From: Pseudomonas sp. DTU12.3
GTDB taxonomy: Bacteria > Pseudomonadota > Gammaproteobacteria > Pseudomonadales > Pseudomonadaceae
Direction of reading: 5' to 3'
Assembly (NCBI RefSeq): GCF_004124275.1
Contig: NZ_CP027218.1
Coordinates: forward strand, 2,359,501-2,423,500
Length of the DNA stretch: 64,000 bases
Below are positions 41,205 to 49,823 of the stretch, piece by piece. Within the stretch, counting starts at the first letter, position 1; every line of letters starts with the position of its first letter. The notes under the pieces were generated by a model. The model was not told the DNA's origin, ran no database searches, and saw nothing but the letters and a program-made list of their open reading frames with translations. Position numbers and translations under genes: made by a program.

Positions 41205-43616
41205 TCAGAAGCTGTACTTGAGGCTGGTCATGAAGTTGCGTGGTGCGCCGTAGATGCCGTCGTAGTAGACCATCGAGTAGTACTCGCGATCGAACAGGTT
41301 GTTGACGTTGATCGAGGCACTCAGGTTCTTGTTGATGTCGTAACGCGCCATCAGGTTGGTGATCGCGTAGCTGCCCTGCTCGTAGTAGTGCAGGTCTTCG
41401 CCGATCTTCGACTGCCAGTTCACGCCACCGCCGACGGTGATCTTGTCCAGCACGCCAGGCAGGCGATACGAGGTGAAGGTCTTGAGCATGTGACGTGGCG
41501 CGTTGGTGACAATGCGCTGGTCTTCGGCGTTGGTGGTGACGCTGTAGGCGTAACCGGCGGATGCCTGCCAGCCTTCAGCCAGTTCGCCGTTCATCTCGAA
41601 CTCGACGCCCTTGGTCTCGGTGCTTTGTTCCAGGCGATAAGCCTGGGTGTCCGACATCCATACGGCCAGGTTGTCTTGTTCAAGCTTGAACAGGGCCAGG
41701 CTGGTGTTGAGTTTCTCGTCGAAGAAGGTGCCCTTGACGCCCACTTCGTAGCCCTTGCCTTCGGTCGGCGCCAGGGACTTGTTGTTGATATCGCGAACGT
41801 AGGACGCCTGCGGGTTGAAGATCTTGGTGTAGCTGGCGTACAGCGACCAGTTCTCGTCGAGGTCATACACCACGCCGGTGTACGGCGTGAAGATCCCGGT
41901 TTCGCGTTCCTTCACCGTGCTCGCATCACCGACGTAAGGCTTGGTGTCGGTGTCACGTTTCCAGTCGGTCAGACGACCGCCGAGGATGAAGGTCAGGTCG
42001 TCGGTGACGTGGAAGCGCGAGGTCATGTAAGTGCCGAACTGCTTCTCTTCCATGTGGCCCTTGCTGACCACCGGGGTGTCCGGTTTTGGCGAGTTGCCAT
42101 TCCAGGTGTTGATGTCCGGAACGTTGAAGCTGTAGTCGCGCAGCCAGTCGCCGTAGCTTGGCGTGGCTTCCTTGTAGTTGGTCGCGGTGACACCGAGGAT
42201 CAGCTCGTGCTCGCGACCGAACAGCGAGAACGGACCGGTGAAGTAGGCGTCGATGTTGTCCTGACGTGGCGTACCCGACCAGCGCACTGGCAGCAGGCCG
42301 GTGCCGGAACCGTTGGCCTGGTCGACGGTGCCGGTGGCGACCGCATAGAGTTGGTCGAACTTGTTTTCGGTGTGACCGTATTCGATCTTGCCGCTCCAGC
42401 CGTTATCGAACTGGTGTTCGACCGAGGTGAAGAAGTTGGTTTGATCGTGGTCGTTGTACGACCAGTCCGGCGAGGTATTCAGCGAACGACGGATGTGCGA
42501 CTTGTCGCCGTTGGTGAAGTACGACGAGTAGCCGCCGCGCATTGGCGAGTCGACCTGGGTTTTCTGGTAGCTGAAGCCGACGGTCAGCAGGGTGGCTTCG
42601 CTGAGGTCGAATTCGGTGATGCCGTAGATCAGCTGCGAATCCTGCTTGAAGCGATCGACCCATGAGCCCTGGGTCTTGTAGTCCACCACCAGACGACCGC
42701 GGACGTTGCCGGATTCGGTCAGCGGGCCGGACACGTCCATGCCGGTGCCGTAGCGATCCCAGTTGCCGGCTTCAGCGGTGACGCTGGCCTGCGCTTCGGC
42801 AGTCGGACGCTTGCGGATCAGGTTGATCGTCGCCGACGGGTTACCCAGACCACTGATCAGACCGGTGGCGCCGCGAACGACTTCCACGCGGTCGTACATC
42901 GCGGTGCTTTGGGTGTAGTTGTCCAGACGGGTCGACGTCGGTACGCCGTCGACTTCGAAGTTCTGGATCTGCGAGCCGCGCGACCAGTAAGTGTCGTTCT
43001 CGGTGCCCATGCCGTTGCGGGTCACGGCGATGCCGGCAGTGGCGTCGAGCACGTCGGTCAGGTTGGTCAGCTTCTGGTCGTCCAGGCGCTGACGGGTGAT
43101 GACGGTCACCGACTGCGGGGTTTCACGCGGCGTCAGGTTCAGCCGCGTCGAGCTACTGGAAGAATAAGTGGTGTACAGCCCGGTGCCTTCGGTCTGCGAA
43201 CCCGGCGCCTTGCCGGAGATCGAGATCGCGCCCAACTGCATGGCATCGCCGGCAGCGCCGGTGATTGGCGTCAACGACACGGTGTTCCCGGTGATCTGAT
43301 ACGTCAGGCCGCTCCCCAGCAGCAAGTCGTGCAACGCTTGTTCAGGCTCGAGATTGCCCGACACCGCGTTGGATTTCAGACCCTGGAGCATTTCCGGGCT
43401 GTAGATCATCTGCAAGTTGGCTTGCTGACCCAATTGCTGCAAGGCGCTGGACAGCGGCTGAGCCGGGATGTTGACGTTGGTCGGTGCGGCGAGCACTTCA
43501 CCAGCGCCCAACAGCAGCAAGGTCGTCAGCAGGGCGCGAGGCAGGACGGCCTGACGCTGGGTCTGCTTCTGGATCGCCGTTGCCAGGGGTGCGCGGGACA
43601 AAGATGGGCTGTGCAT
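41205..43616 (-). CDS. fpvA: TonB-dependent ferripyoverdine receptor with STN signalling domain
   Basis: 803 residues. A signal peptide (about 1-44, ALLTTLLLLGAGEVLA) is followed by an STN signalling domain (about 46-120, VNIPAQPLSSALQQLGQQANL...), a plug domain (about 150-280) and a 22-strand barrel ending in FMTSLKYSF with a terminal Phe, as in outer-membrane proteins. The STN domain marks a transducer that signals through an anti-sigma factor to an ECF sigma factor, here FpvI encoded at 56498. The gene is monocistronic: terminator at 41157-41188 and a Fur-like box upstream at 43655-43673. Confidence 0.93.
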   Translation of the reverse strand: MHSPSLSRAPLATAIQKQTQRQAVLPRALLTTLLLLGAGEVLAAPTNVNIPAQPLSSALQQLGQQANLQMIYSPEMLQGLKSNAVSGNLEPEQALHDLLLGSGLTYQITGNTVSLTPITGAAGDAMQLGAISISGKAPGSQTEGTGLYTTYSSSSSTRLNLTPRETPQSVTVITRQRLDDQKLTNLTDVLDATAGIAVTRNGMGTENDTYWSRGSQIQNFEVDGVPTSTRLDNYTQSTAMYDRVEVVRGATGLISGLGNPSATINLIRKRPTAEAQASVTAEAGNWDRYGTGMDVSGPLTESGNVRGRLVVDYKTQGSWVDRFKQDSQLIYGITEFDLSEATLLTVGFSYQKTQVDSPMRGGYSSYFTNGDKSHIRRSLNTSPDWSYNDHDQTNFFTSVEHQFDNGWSGKIEYGHTENKFDQLYAVATGTVDQANGSGTGLLPVRWSGTPRQDNIDAYFTGPFSLFGREHELILGVTATNYKEATPSYGDWLRDYSFNVPDINTWNGNSPKPDTPVVSKGHMEEKQFGTYMTSRFHVTDDLTFILGGRLTDWKRDTDTKPYVGDASTVKERETGIFTPYTGVVYDLDENWSLYASYTKIFNPQASYVRDINNKSLAPTEGKGYEVGVKGTFFDEKLNTSLALFKLEQDNLAVWMSDTQAYRLEQSTETKGVEFEMNGELAEGWQASAGYAYSVTTNAEDQRIVTNAPRHMLKTFTSYRLPGVLDKITVGGGVNWQSKIGEDLHYYEQGSYAITNLMARYDINKNLSASINVNNLFDREYYSMVYYDGIYGAPRNFMTSLKYSF

Positions 43617-43654
43617 TACTTCAAATGCTCCTGAGATGCGTGTGCAGTTTTGTA

Positions 43655-43673
43655 GTTAATGATAATTAGACGC
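43655..43673 (-). promoter_or_regulatory. Fur-like box upstream of fpvA
   Basis: 13 of 19 positions match the GATAATGATAATCATTATC consensus, including the uninterrupted core TAATGATAAT. It lies 39 bp before the fpvA start. Direct iron repression of the receptor gene is expected from family knowledge. Confidence 0.6.
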
Positions 43674-43768
43674 AACAACCCGTAAAAACCGGAAAAATAA
43701 ATCCCGCACTCTGCGAAAAAAACGTCTATCGCGAGAGGCGGGATTGTTTTTGCAACGGTATTTCTCCG

Positions 43769-45418
43769 TCAGGCGGGTGCCAGTTCCGTCATGACGCGGC
43801 CGGCTTCCATGCGCACCAACTGGTCGGCAACGTCGAAATAGCGGTCATCGTGGGAGATCACGATGATGGTTTTGCCCAGACGCTTGAGGTCAGGCAGCAG
43901 CTCGGTGTAGAAAATCCGGCGGAAGGTCGGGTCCTGATCCGCCGCCCATTCATCGAACACCAGCACCGGACGTTCTTCGAGCCAGGCGTTGACCAACGCC
44001 AGGCGTTTGCGCTGTCCGGTGGAGAGATCGGTGGTGGTGAAATTGCCGTCCTGCACGCTGACCTTGTGCGCGATTTCCAGGCGTTGCAGGTACTTGTTGG
44101 CGTCTTCGGGGATATGCGTATCGCCTTGCACGACATCGTCGAACAGGTAGTAGTCGGCGAAAATCGTCGTGAACAACTGGCGGTAATCGTCGCGCGTCTC
44201 GGCGTTCACGCTCGCGCCGTTGAGGCGAATTTCACCTTGTTGCGGCGGGTACAGGCCCAGCAGCAATTTGATCAGGGTGGTCTTGCCGCAGCCGTTTTCA
44301 CCGACGATGAAAATGATCTCGCCCTGTTCGATCGTCAGGTTCACCGGGCCGAGACGGAACGGCTCGCTGCCGGGGACGGCCGGGAAGGCGTAGCTGACGT
44401 CCTTGAGTTCCAGACGGCTGACGGCCGGAGCTTTCTGGCCCTGATCGTCGAGCAGCAGATGCGCTTCCGGTGAAGAGAACTGCTCGGACAACTCGGCAAT
44501 CCGGCGGAAGGCGATTTGCGCGCGACTGACAATCGGCAGGGTGCCGACCAGATGTTCCAGCGGCCCTTTCATGTACAGCAGCACCAGGACGAAGCCGCTC
44601 ATGACGGTTTTGTCGGCGCTCGGCCAATAGGTCTGCAGGGCCAGCGCGAGGCCGATGACCACGAAGAACAGCATCGAGCCAAAGGTCTTGGCGATCACGA
44701 AGGTATTGATCGAGCGGATCTGCGTGCGGCAAATGAACTCGGCCGTGGCCTTGATGCCCGAAACGAACATGCGCTGGCGACGTGGCCGGTGGATACGCAG
44801 TTCCTTGGCACCTTCAGCGATGGCGTTGTAGTGCTTTTGCAGTTCGTCCTCGGCGTCACGCGCGGCCATGAAACCCTGAATGCCGCGACCTTGGGCGAAG
44901 TACTGGATGCCGGTGCCGATGATGATCGCGACGACCATGATCAGGAACATCGGCCACGACAACATCGCCAGGTAGCCCATGCAACCGAGGGTCACGGTCA
45001 GCGAGATCGCCAGCGGCGCGAAGGCGAAGGCGAAGTCGCTGATGGTGTCGACGTCGTGGGTCAGCACCGGGATCAGCCGATGGCTGCGATAGCGTTCGAT
45101 CTGTTCGATCGGCGCCGACAGCACTTTCTCGCCGAGTTGTTTGCGCAGGGTGGCGATGATGTGTTGACCGACGAAGTTGGTGCCGATGTCCGAGCAGATC
45201 GAACTGAGCAGTGCCAACAGGCACAGACCGGCGAACAGGGCGACCACGCCTTGGGTCAGGCCGGCTTCGGAGTGCAGCGCCGAGTTGATCGTCGCCAGCA
45301 GCACCGTCACGCTGAGACCGCCGACCATGCCCAGCAGGATCGACAGTGTCACGACAAGCCTGAACGGCTTGAGCAGCGTGAACAATTCGTGGATGGCACC
45401 GCGTGAGGGCTGGGACAT
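43769..45418 (-). CDS. pvdE: PvdE, inner-membrane ABC exporter of the pyoverdine precursor
   Basis: 549 residues, the usual PvdE length. An N-terminal six-helix transmembrane domain (about 20-320) is fused to an ATPase domain. The ATPase has Walker A GENGCGKTT (about 370-380), signature LSTGQRKR and Walker B VLVFDEWAADQD. It belongs to the cyclic-peptide exporter (SyrD/PvdE) group and moves ferribactin to the periplasm. I chose the ATG at 45418 with AAGGA upstream; a TTG at 45457 would overlap the predicted transcription start. An exact PvdS box lies at 45462-45485. Confidence 0.93.
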   Translation of the reverse strand: MSQPSRGAIHELFTLLKPFRLVVTLSILLGMVGGLSVTVLLATINSALHSEAGLTQGVVALFAGLCLLALLSSICSDIGTNFVGQHIIATLRKQLGEKVLSAPIEQIERYRSHRLIPVLTHDVDTISDFAFAFAPLAISLTVTLGCMGYLAMLSWPMFLIMVVAIIIGTGIQYFAQGRGIQGFMAARDAEDELQKHYNAIAEGAKELRIHRPRRQRMFVSGIKATAEFICRTQIRSINTFVIAKTFGSMLFFVVIGLALALQTYWPSADKTVMSGFVLVLLYMKGPLEHLVGTLPIVSRAQIAFRRIAELSEQFSSPEAHLLLDDQGQKAPAVSRLELKDVSYAFPAVPGSEPFRLGPVNLTIEQGEIIFIVGENGCGKTTLIKLLLGLYPPQQGEIRLNGASVNAETRDDYRQLFTTIFADYYLFDDVVQGDTHIPEDANKYLQRLEIAHKVSVQDGNFTTTDLSTGQRKRLALVNAWLEERPVLVFDEWAADQDPTFRRIFYTELLPDLKRLGKTIIVISHDDRYFDVADQLVRMEAGRVMTELAPA

Positions 45419-45461
45419 GGGGGAACAGTTCCTTGGGTCGTAAAGGCAGATACCCAATAGA

Positions 45462-45485
45462 ACGTCTGGTCAGGCGGTTAATTTA
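45462..45485 (-). promoter_or_regulatory. PvdS-dependent promoter of pvdE
   Basis: On the minus strand TAAAT (45485-45481), 16 bases, CGT (45464-45462): exact match to the PvdS box, 44 bp before the ATG. Confidence 0.78.
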
Positions 45486-45535
45486 CACCACCGCCGACTG
45501 GCGGCGCAGGCGCCGGCAGGAACCTGCGCCAACCC

Positions 45536-45965
45536 TGTAGGAGTGAGCCTGCTCGCGAAAGCGCAGTGTCATTCAGCGACTATGTTGCCTGACACGACGT
45601 CATCGCGAGCAGGCTCACTCCCACAGGGGATGGTGGTGTACGGAGGATTCGGGGTTGGCGCAGTACCAGTGTGGGAGCGGGCTTGCTCGCGAAAGCGCAG
45701 TGTCATTCAGCGACTATGTTGCCTGACACGACGTCATCGCGAGCAGGCTCACTCCCACAGGGGATGGTGGTGTACGAAGGATTGGGGGTTGGCGCAGAAC
45801 CAGTGTAGGAGTGAGCCTGCTCGCGAAAGCGCAGTGGGTGGTGTACGGAGGATTCGGGGTTGGCGCAGAACCAGTGTGGGAGCGGGCTTGCTCGCGAAAG
45901 CGGTGGATCAGACAACACTGATGTTGACTGACACTGCGTCATCGCGAGCAAGCCCGGCTCCCACA
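45536..45965. repeat. Second REPIN tandem array, 134-bp period
   Basis: REPINs of the TGTGGGAGCGGGCTTGCTCGCGA family start at 45536, 45670, 45804 and 45875. The first three starts are exactly 134 bp apart. Copies 1, 2 and 4 are complete, about 90 bp each. Copy 3 keeps only its left arm and is fused to the next spacer, so the step to copy 4 is 71 bp. The spacer contains GTGTACGGAGGATTCGGGGTT. The array fills the gap between pvdO and the pvdE promoter. Confidence 0.92.
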
Positions 45966-45984
45966 GGAATCATCTGGTGGTGGT

Positions 45985-46887
45985 TCAGAGGTCGCGCACT
46001 ACGCGAAAACCGATCCAGTCGCCGCGGGTCGACGGGTAGATGTTGTTGCGGTTGCCGGAGCGCGAAAACACTGGTGCTTCGCCCCAGTCGTTGCCACGAA
46101 TGTTGTAGGACTCGCAGCCAGGCTCGACCCACGCACTGCCGTCAGTCGGAGCGCCGACGTAGTTGGTGTGCTCGCAATCGGCGATCCATTCGTAGACGTT
46201 GCCGTGCATGTCGTACATGCCGAAGGCGTTCGCCGGGTAGCTGCCCACCGGTGAGGTGAAGCTGTAGCCGTCGGTCGGGCCATAGGTGTTGGCGTGCTTG
46301 GCGATGCTGTATTCGCCTTCTGCATCGAACGGGAACGGGAATGGCCCGGTCGAGCCGGCGCGGGCGGCGTATTCGCGTTGCGCCTCACTGACCATGCGGT
46401 AGTTCTGCCCGGTCTTTTTCGACAGCCACGCCACATAGGCCTGAACGTCGGCGAAGTCCATGCACACCGCCGGTTGGCGCGGTTCCTGTTTGTAGCGCGG
46501 TTTGCTCGCCACGCATTCGCGACCCGGGCGGGTATCGCCGTTGGCAATCTTCACCCCGGTTTCCTTGACGTAGCTGTCCCATTCGCCAGCCGTGACCTGG
46601 AAGCGGCTCATGGCAAACGCCTTGGCGAAAGTCACTTCGTGCATCGGGCCTTCGTCTGGTTCGCGACCGACTTCATCGTCCGGCGTGCCCATGGTGAATT
46701 TACCGGTCGGCAAGACGACCATTTCCGGGCAGTCCTTGCAGTCCTTGAACACCTTGCCCGCCGGCAATGGTTGGGCTGCGGCGGCGGTACCCGGCAGCAG
46801 GCCCGCGAGCAAGGCAGTCAGGGCCAGCCCGGCGAGGACTTTTAAGGTCGGCAAATGGCGCGGTCGTTTGAGCATGTCACTGTTCAT
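45985..46887 (-). CDS. pvdO: PvdO, periplasmic FGE/sulfatase-modifying-factor-like maturation enzyme
   Basis: 300 residues. A signal peptide (about 1-38, VLAGLALTALLAGLLPGTAAAA) is followed by a formylglycine-generating-enzyme-like domain with FTMGTPDDEVGREPDEGPMHEV near its start and DMHGNVYEWIADCEH and GDWIGFRVVRD at its end. PvdO is reported to oxidise dihydropyoverdine to the mature chromophore in the periplasm. It is the last gene of pvdM-pvdN-pvdO, 39 bp after pvdN. Confidence 0.92.
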   Translation of the reverse strand: MNSDMLKRPRHLPTLKVLAGLALTALLAGLLPGTAAAAQPLPAGKVFKDCKDCPEMVVLPTGKFTMGTPDDEVGREPDEGPMHEVTFAKAFAMSRFQVTAGEWDSYVKETGVKIANGDTRPGRECVASKPRYKQEPRQPAVCMDFADVQAYVAWLSKKTGQNYRMVSEAQREYAARAGSTGPFPFPFDAEGEYSIAKHANTYGPTDGYSFTSPVGSYPANAFGMYDMHGNVYEWIADCEHTNYVGAPTDGSAWVEPGCESYNIRGNDWGEAPVFSRSGNRNNIYPSTRGDWIGFRVVRDL

Positions 46888-46926
46888 GAGTTATCTCGAT
46901 CAAAGGGAAAGCAAAAGTCGTGAAGG

Positions 46927-48219
46927 TCACAGCTGCGTAACAAGCAGCGCCATGAACCGGTCAATTTCGGCCTCGCTGTTGAGCAGCCCCGGCGCGGTGC
47001 GTACCACCGGCCCGACGTCGCGTTCAACAGCATCGACCACCACACGGTTCTTCATCAGGTAGGCAGCGATCTTGTCGCAGTCGCGATCCTTGACCCGGAA
47101 GAAGGTGAAACCGGCCGACAGTGCCGGGCTCAGTGGGGTGACCAGTTCGATCTGCGGGTGCTCCTGCAAGCGTTGCTTGAGGTAGCTGTTGAGCTGGTGG
47201 ATACGCGCCTGCACCTCGGCTTTGCCCAGTTGCAGGTGCAACTTGAACGCTTCACTCAAGGCCCAGCGATGTTCGAAGGCGTGGTAGCCGCCAGGCGACA
47301 TGCTCGTGGCGAAATCGGTGTCCTGGGAGAACGTCGGCGTGCTCGGCGTAACGTCCTTGAGTTGCTCGGAGCGGGCGCAAATGATCCCGGTGCCACGCGG
47401 GCCGAACATCCATTTGTGGGTGCCGGCGATAAAGAAGTCGCAGTGCATGTCCGGGAAGCTCAGGTCTTCGACGCCGAAACCATGCACGCCATCGACCACA
47501 TAGAGAATGCGCTCCTTGTCGTCACGCTGGCGGTTGATCTCTTCGACCAGTTTGCCGATCTCGCCGATCGGCAGTTTGACCCCGCTGCCCGACTGCACCC
47601 AGGTCATGCCCAACACGCGGGTGTTGGGACGAATGGCCTGGCGAACAGAGTTGAGCACTTCGTCCACCGAGACACTGTTGGCGTCCTTGAACAGGCTGAT
47701 CTTGCGCACCTGCGTGCCTTCCTTCTTCACCCGGAAATCGAGGGTGAACTCGGTCGAATAATGCTCGTGGACCGTGGTGAGGATTTCCTGATCTGGGCGC
47801 ACATGGATGCCGCCGTAAATGGCCGCAAGACCCTCGGTGGTGCTGCCGGTCAGGGCGATCTGCGCCGGTTTGGCTTGCAGGTAGCGACCGGCCCATTCAC
47901 GCACATCGGCTTCATGCTTCCAGGTTTCTTCCAGATCCCAATCCATCATCAGCCCAGGATTGCGGTCGAGCGTGGCGCGATGACGGTCGATGGCTGCCTG
48001 CACCGGGCGTGGATGCGAAGTGATCAGGAAGTTGGAAAAATGCAGGTAATCCGGGTCCTGATTGAACAGCTGTCGCAGCTGCGCCCATTTGTCCTTCGCC
48101 AGCGGTTGTGCGGCTGTTGCACTCGGCGCGGTCTGGGCCTGAGCATGCACGGCGGCGCCCAGCGGCAGGCTGGCAGCGAGAATGCCGGCCTGTTTGAGGA
48201 AGGTACGGCGGTCAGTCAT
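46927..48219 (-). CDS. pvdN: PvdN, periplasmic PLP-dependent aminotransferase-like enzyme
   Basis: 430 residues with a twin-arginine signal (DRRTFLKQAG, cleavage near residue 28 after AVHAQA). The body is a class V aminotransferase fold with the PLP lysine in AGTHKWMFGPRGTG. PvdN modifies the N-terminal glutamate side chain of pyoverdine in the periplasm (succinamide formation). The gene starts 34 bp after pvdM. Confidence 0.93.
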   Translation of the reverse strand: MTDRRTFLKQAGILAASLPLGAAVHAQAQTAPSATAAQPLAKDKWAQLRQLFNQDPDYLHFSNFLITSHPRPVQAAIDRHRATLDRNPGLMMDWDLEETWKHEADVREWAGRYLQAKPAQIALTGSTTEGLAAIYGGIHVRPDQEILTTVHEHYSTEFTLDFRVKKEGTQVRKISLFKDANSVSVDEVLNSVRQAIRPNTRVLGMTWVQSGSGVKLPIGEIGKLVEEINRQRDDKERILYVVDGVHGFGVEDLSFPDMHCDFFIAGTHKWMFGPRGTGIICARSEQLKDVTPSTPTFSQDTDFATSMSPGGYHAFEHRWALSEAFKLHLQLGKAEVQARIHQLNSYLKQRLQEHPQIELVTPLSPALSAGFTFFRVKDRDCDKIAAYLMKNRVVVDAVERDVGPVVRTAPGLLNSEAEIDRFMALLVTQL

Positions 48220-48253
48220 GGGCGCGGTTCACTTGTGATCAGAAGGGAAGAAT

Positions 48254-49609
48254 TCATCGGCTCGCCACCGGTTTGGCGGATTTCTGTACCTGATCCCAGA
48301 CCCGCAGGAAGTTGCCGCCCCAGAGCTTGGCAATATCGGCTTCGGAGTAGCCGCGTTGCAGCAGTTCGGCGGTGACGTTGCGGATCTCGCCGACGTTCTC
48401 CCAGCCCTTGACGCCGCCGCCTTCGTTGAAGTCCGAGGCGATACCGACGTGGTCGATACCGATCTTGCGCACGGTGTAGTCGATCGCATCGCCGAGATCC
48501 TTGAGCGAGGCTTTCGGTTCTTCGTCGAGAATGCCGTACAGCTGACCGGCGTACTGACCGAACTTCTGTTCCGGCCACGCCGCGATGATCGGGTCGCCCG
48601 GCATCAATGCCATGGCCAGGTTCGGCAGCGGCGGCAGATCAAAACGCGTGCGCAGGGCGTTGAGTTTGTCCTGCGTGGCCTGAGTCAGCGGGCGCAGGTA
48701 CGCGGAGAAACCGACCACTTGCACCACGCCGCCGCTTTGTTTGATCAGTTGCATTTCCTTGTCGCTGAGGTTGCGCGGGATATCCACTGAGGCACGTGGC
48801 GCCGAGTGGGACGCGACCATTGGTGTGCGGCTCAATTGCGCGACTTGCTCCAGCGCCTTGGTCGACATCTGCGAGACATCGATGATCACTCCCAGATCGT
48901 TGAGGCGGTGCACCGCTTGCTTGCCGACATCGGACAAACCGTTGAGGGCGTCCGGCGAATCATTGAAAAACGGCAGCGGGCGCGACGAGTCGCTCCACTG
49001 GTTGTTGCCGATGTAGCTGAAACCGAACATGCGCATGCCGCGCGCAGCCCAGGTGTCGAGCAGGTTCAGATCGTTGCCCAGCGGATAGGCGTTGAGCATG
49101 CTGATGAAGATGGCGAACTTGCCTTCGCCATGCAGACGACGGAAGTCATCGGGGGTGTAAGCAATCGCGACCTGATTGGGGAAGTCGCGGACCATCCCCG
49201 AGATGATTTTGTAACGCACTTCCTGCTGGTTGCGCGCTTCCTCGACAAAACCGTCGGTGGGTTTGTGCGGCGCGTTCGGGCCGTTCCACATTTCCGGCCA
49301 GCCGAAGATCGTCAACGCCGCGCCGGAGAGGCGACCGCGATTGGCCTTGGCCAGGTCGAACTGGCCGCTACCGTCCTTGTCGACTTCATTGCCAGCGGTG
49401 CCGAAGTCCAGCGGCACGGTGATGTGGCTGTCGAAGGAGAGCAGGCGATCCTGCAACTCATCGGCCTGTTTGAGCACCTTCGCCGGGTAGCCGGGGTTGT
49501 CCCTGTACCAATAATCCCAGGCCGCAAAGCCTGCACCGGCGCAGATCGCCAGGGCCAGCGGCAGGCCGATGAATAGAGCCTTCTTCGAACGTGGTTTTGT
49601 CATTGCCAT
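48254..49609 (-). CDS. pvdM: PvdM, periplasmic membrane-dipeptidase-like protein
   Basis: 451 residues. A basic N-terminus and hydrophobic stretch (KKALFIGLPLALAICAGAGFAA, about 9-31) anchor or export a renal-dipeptidase-like TIM barrel. The first metal-ligand motif reads FDSHITVPLD where active dipeptidases have HxD, so the second ligand is changed to Thr. MVASHSAPRA and GIASDFNEGG supply other conserved sites. PvdM is reported to be needed for the PvdP reaction in vivo. It is the first gene of pvdMNO, with an exact PvdS box at 49665-49688. Confidence 0.92.
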   Translation of the reverse strand: MAMTKPRSKKALFIGLPLALAICAGAGFAAWDYWYRDNPGYPAKVLKQADELQDRLLSFDSHITVPLDFGTAGNEVDKDGSGQFDLAKANRGRLSGAALTIFGWPEMWNGPNAPHKPTDGFVEEARNQQEVRYKIISGMVRDFPNQVAIAYTPDDFRRLHGEGKFAIFISMLNAYPLGNDLNLLDTWAARGMRMFGFSYIGNNQWSDSSRPLPFFNDSPDALNGLSDVGKQAVHRLNDLGVIIDVSQMSTKALEQVAQLSRTPMVASHSAPRASVDIPRNLSDKEMQLIKQSGGVVQVVGFSAYLRPLTQATQDKLNALRTRFDLPPLPNLAMALMPGDPIIAAWPEQKFGQYAGQLYGILDEEPKASLKDLGDAIDYTVRKIGIDHVGIASDFNEGGGVKGWENVGEIRNVTAELLQRGYSEADIAKLWGGNFLRVWDQVQKSAKPVASR

Positions 49610-49664
49610 CTCAGTCAGTTCGCCGTCGAGGTACAGGCACAGGGGCCTTCGCTATCTGGAAAGA

Positions 49665-49688
49665 ACGAGTGATTGGCCAGGGAATTTA
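49665..49688 (-). promoter_or_regulatory. PvdS-dependent promoter of pvdMNO
   Basis: On the minus strand TAAAT (49688-49684), 16 bases, CGT (49667-49665): exact match. It is divergent from the pvdP promoter. Confidence 0.78.
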
Positions 49689-49711
49689 GGTGCGCCGAAA
49701 AGATCCCCGCG

Positions 49712-49742
49712 TGTAGGCGCTGCCGCAGGCAGCGATCTTTTC
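49712..49742. repeat. REP singlet between divergent pvdM and pvdP promoters
   Basis: TGTAGGCGCTGCCGCAGGCAG followed by CGATCTTTTC is one half of the TGTAGGAGCTGC REP family. It has a perfect 7-bp stem (CGCTGCC/GGCAGCG) around GCA. Confidence 0.75.
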
Positions 49743-49754
49743 AAGACCCCAACG

Positions 49755-49778
49755 TAAATTTGCCCGTGCAACAAACGT
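49755..49778 (+). promoter_or_regulatory. PvdS-dependent promoter of pvdP
   Basis: TAAAT (49755-49759), 16 bases, CGT (49776-49778): exact match, 45 bp before the chosen ATG. Confidence 0.78.
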
Positions 49779-49823
49779 TCTAGCTTGGATAAAGCCTGCT
49801 TCATGGCTGACACAGGTAGGGCA

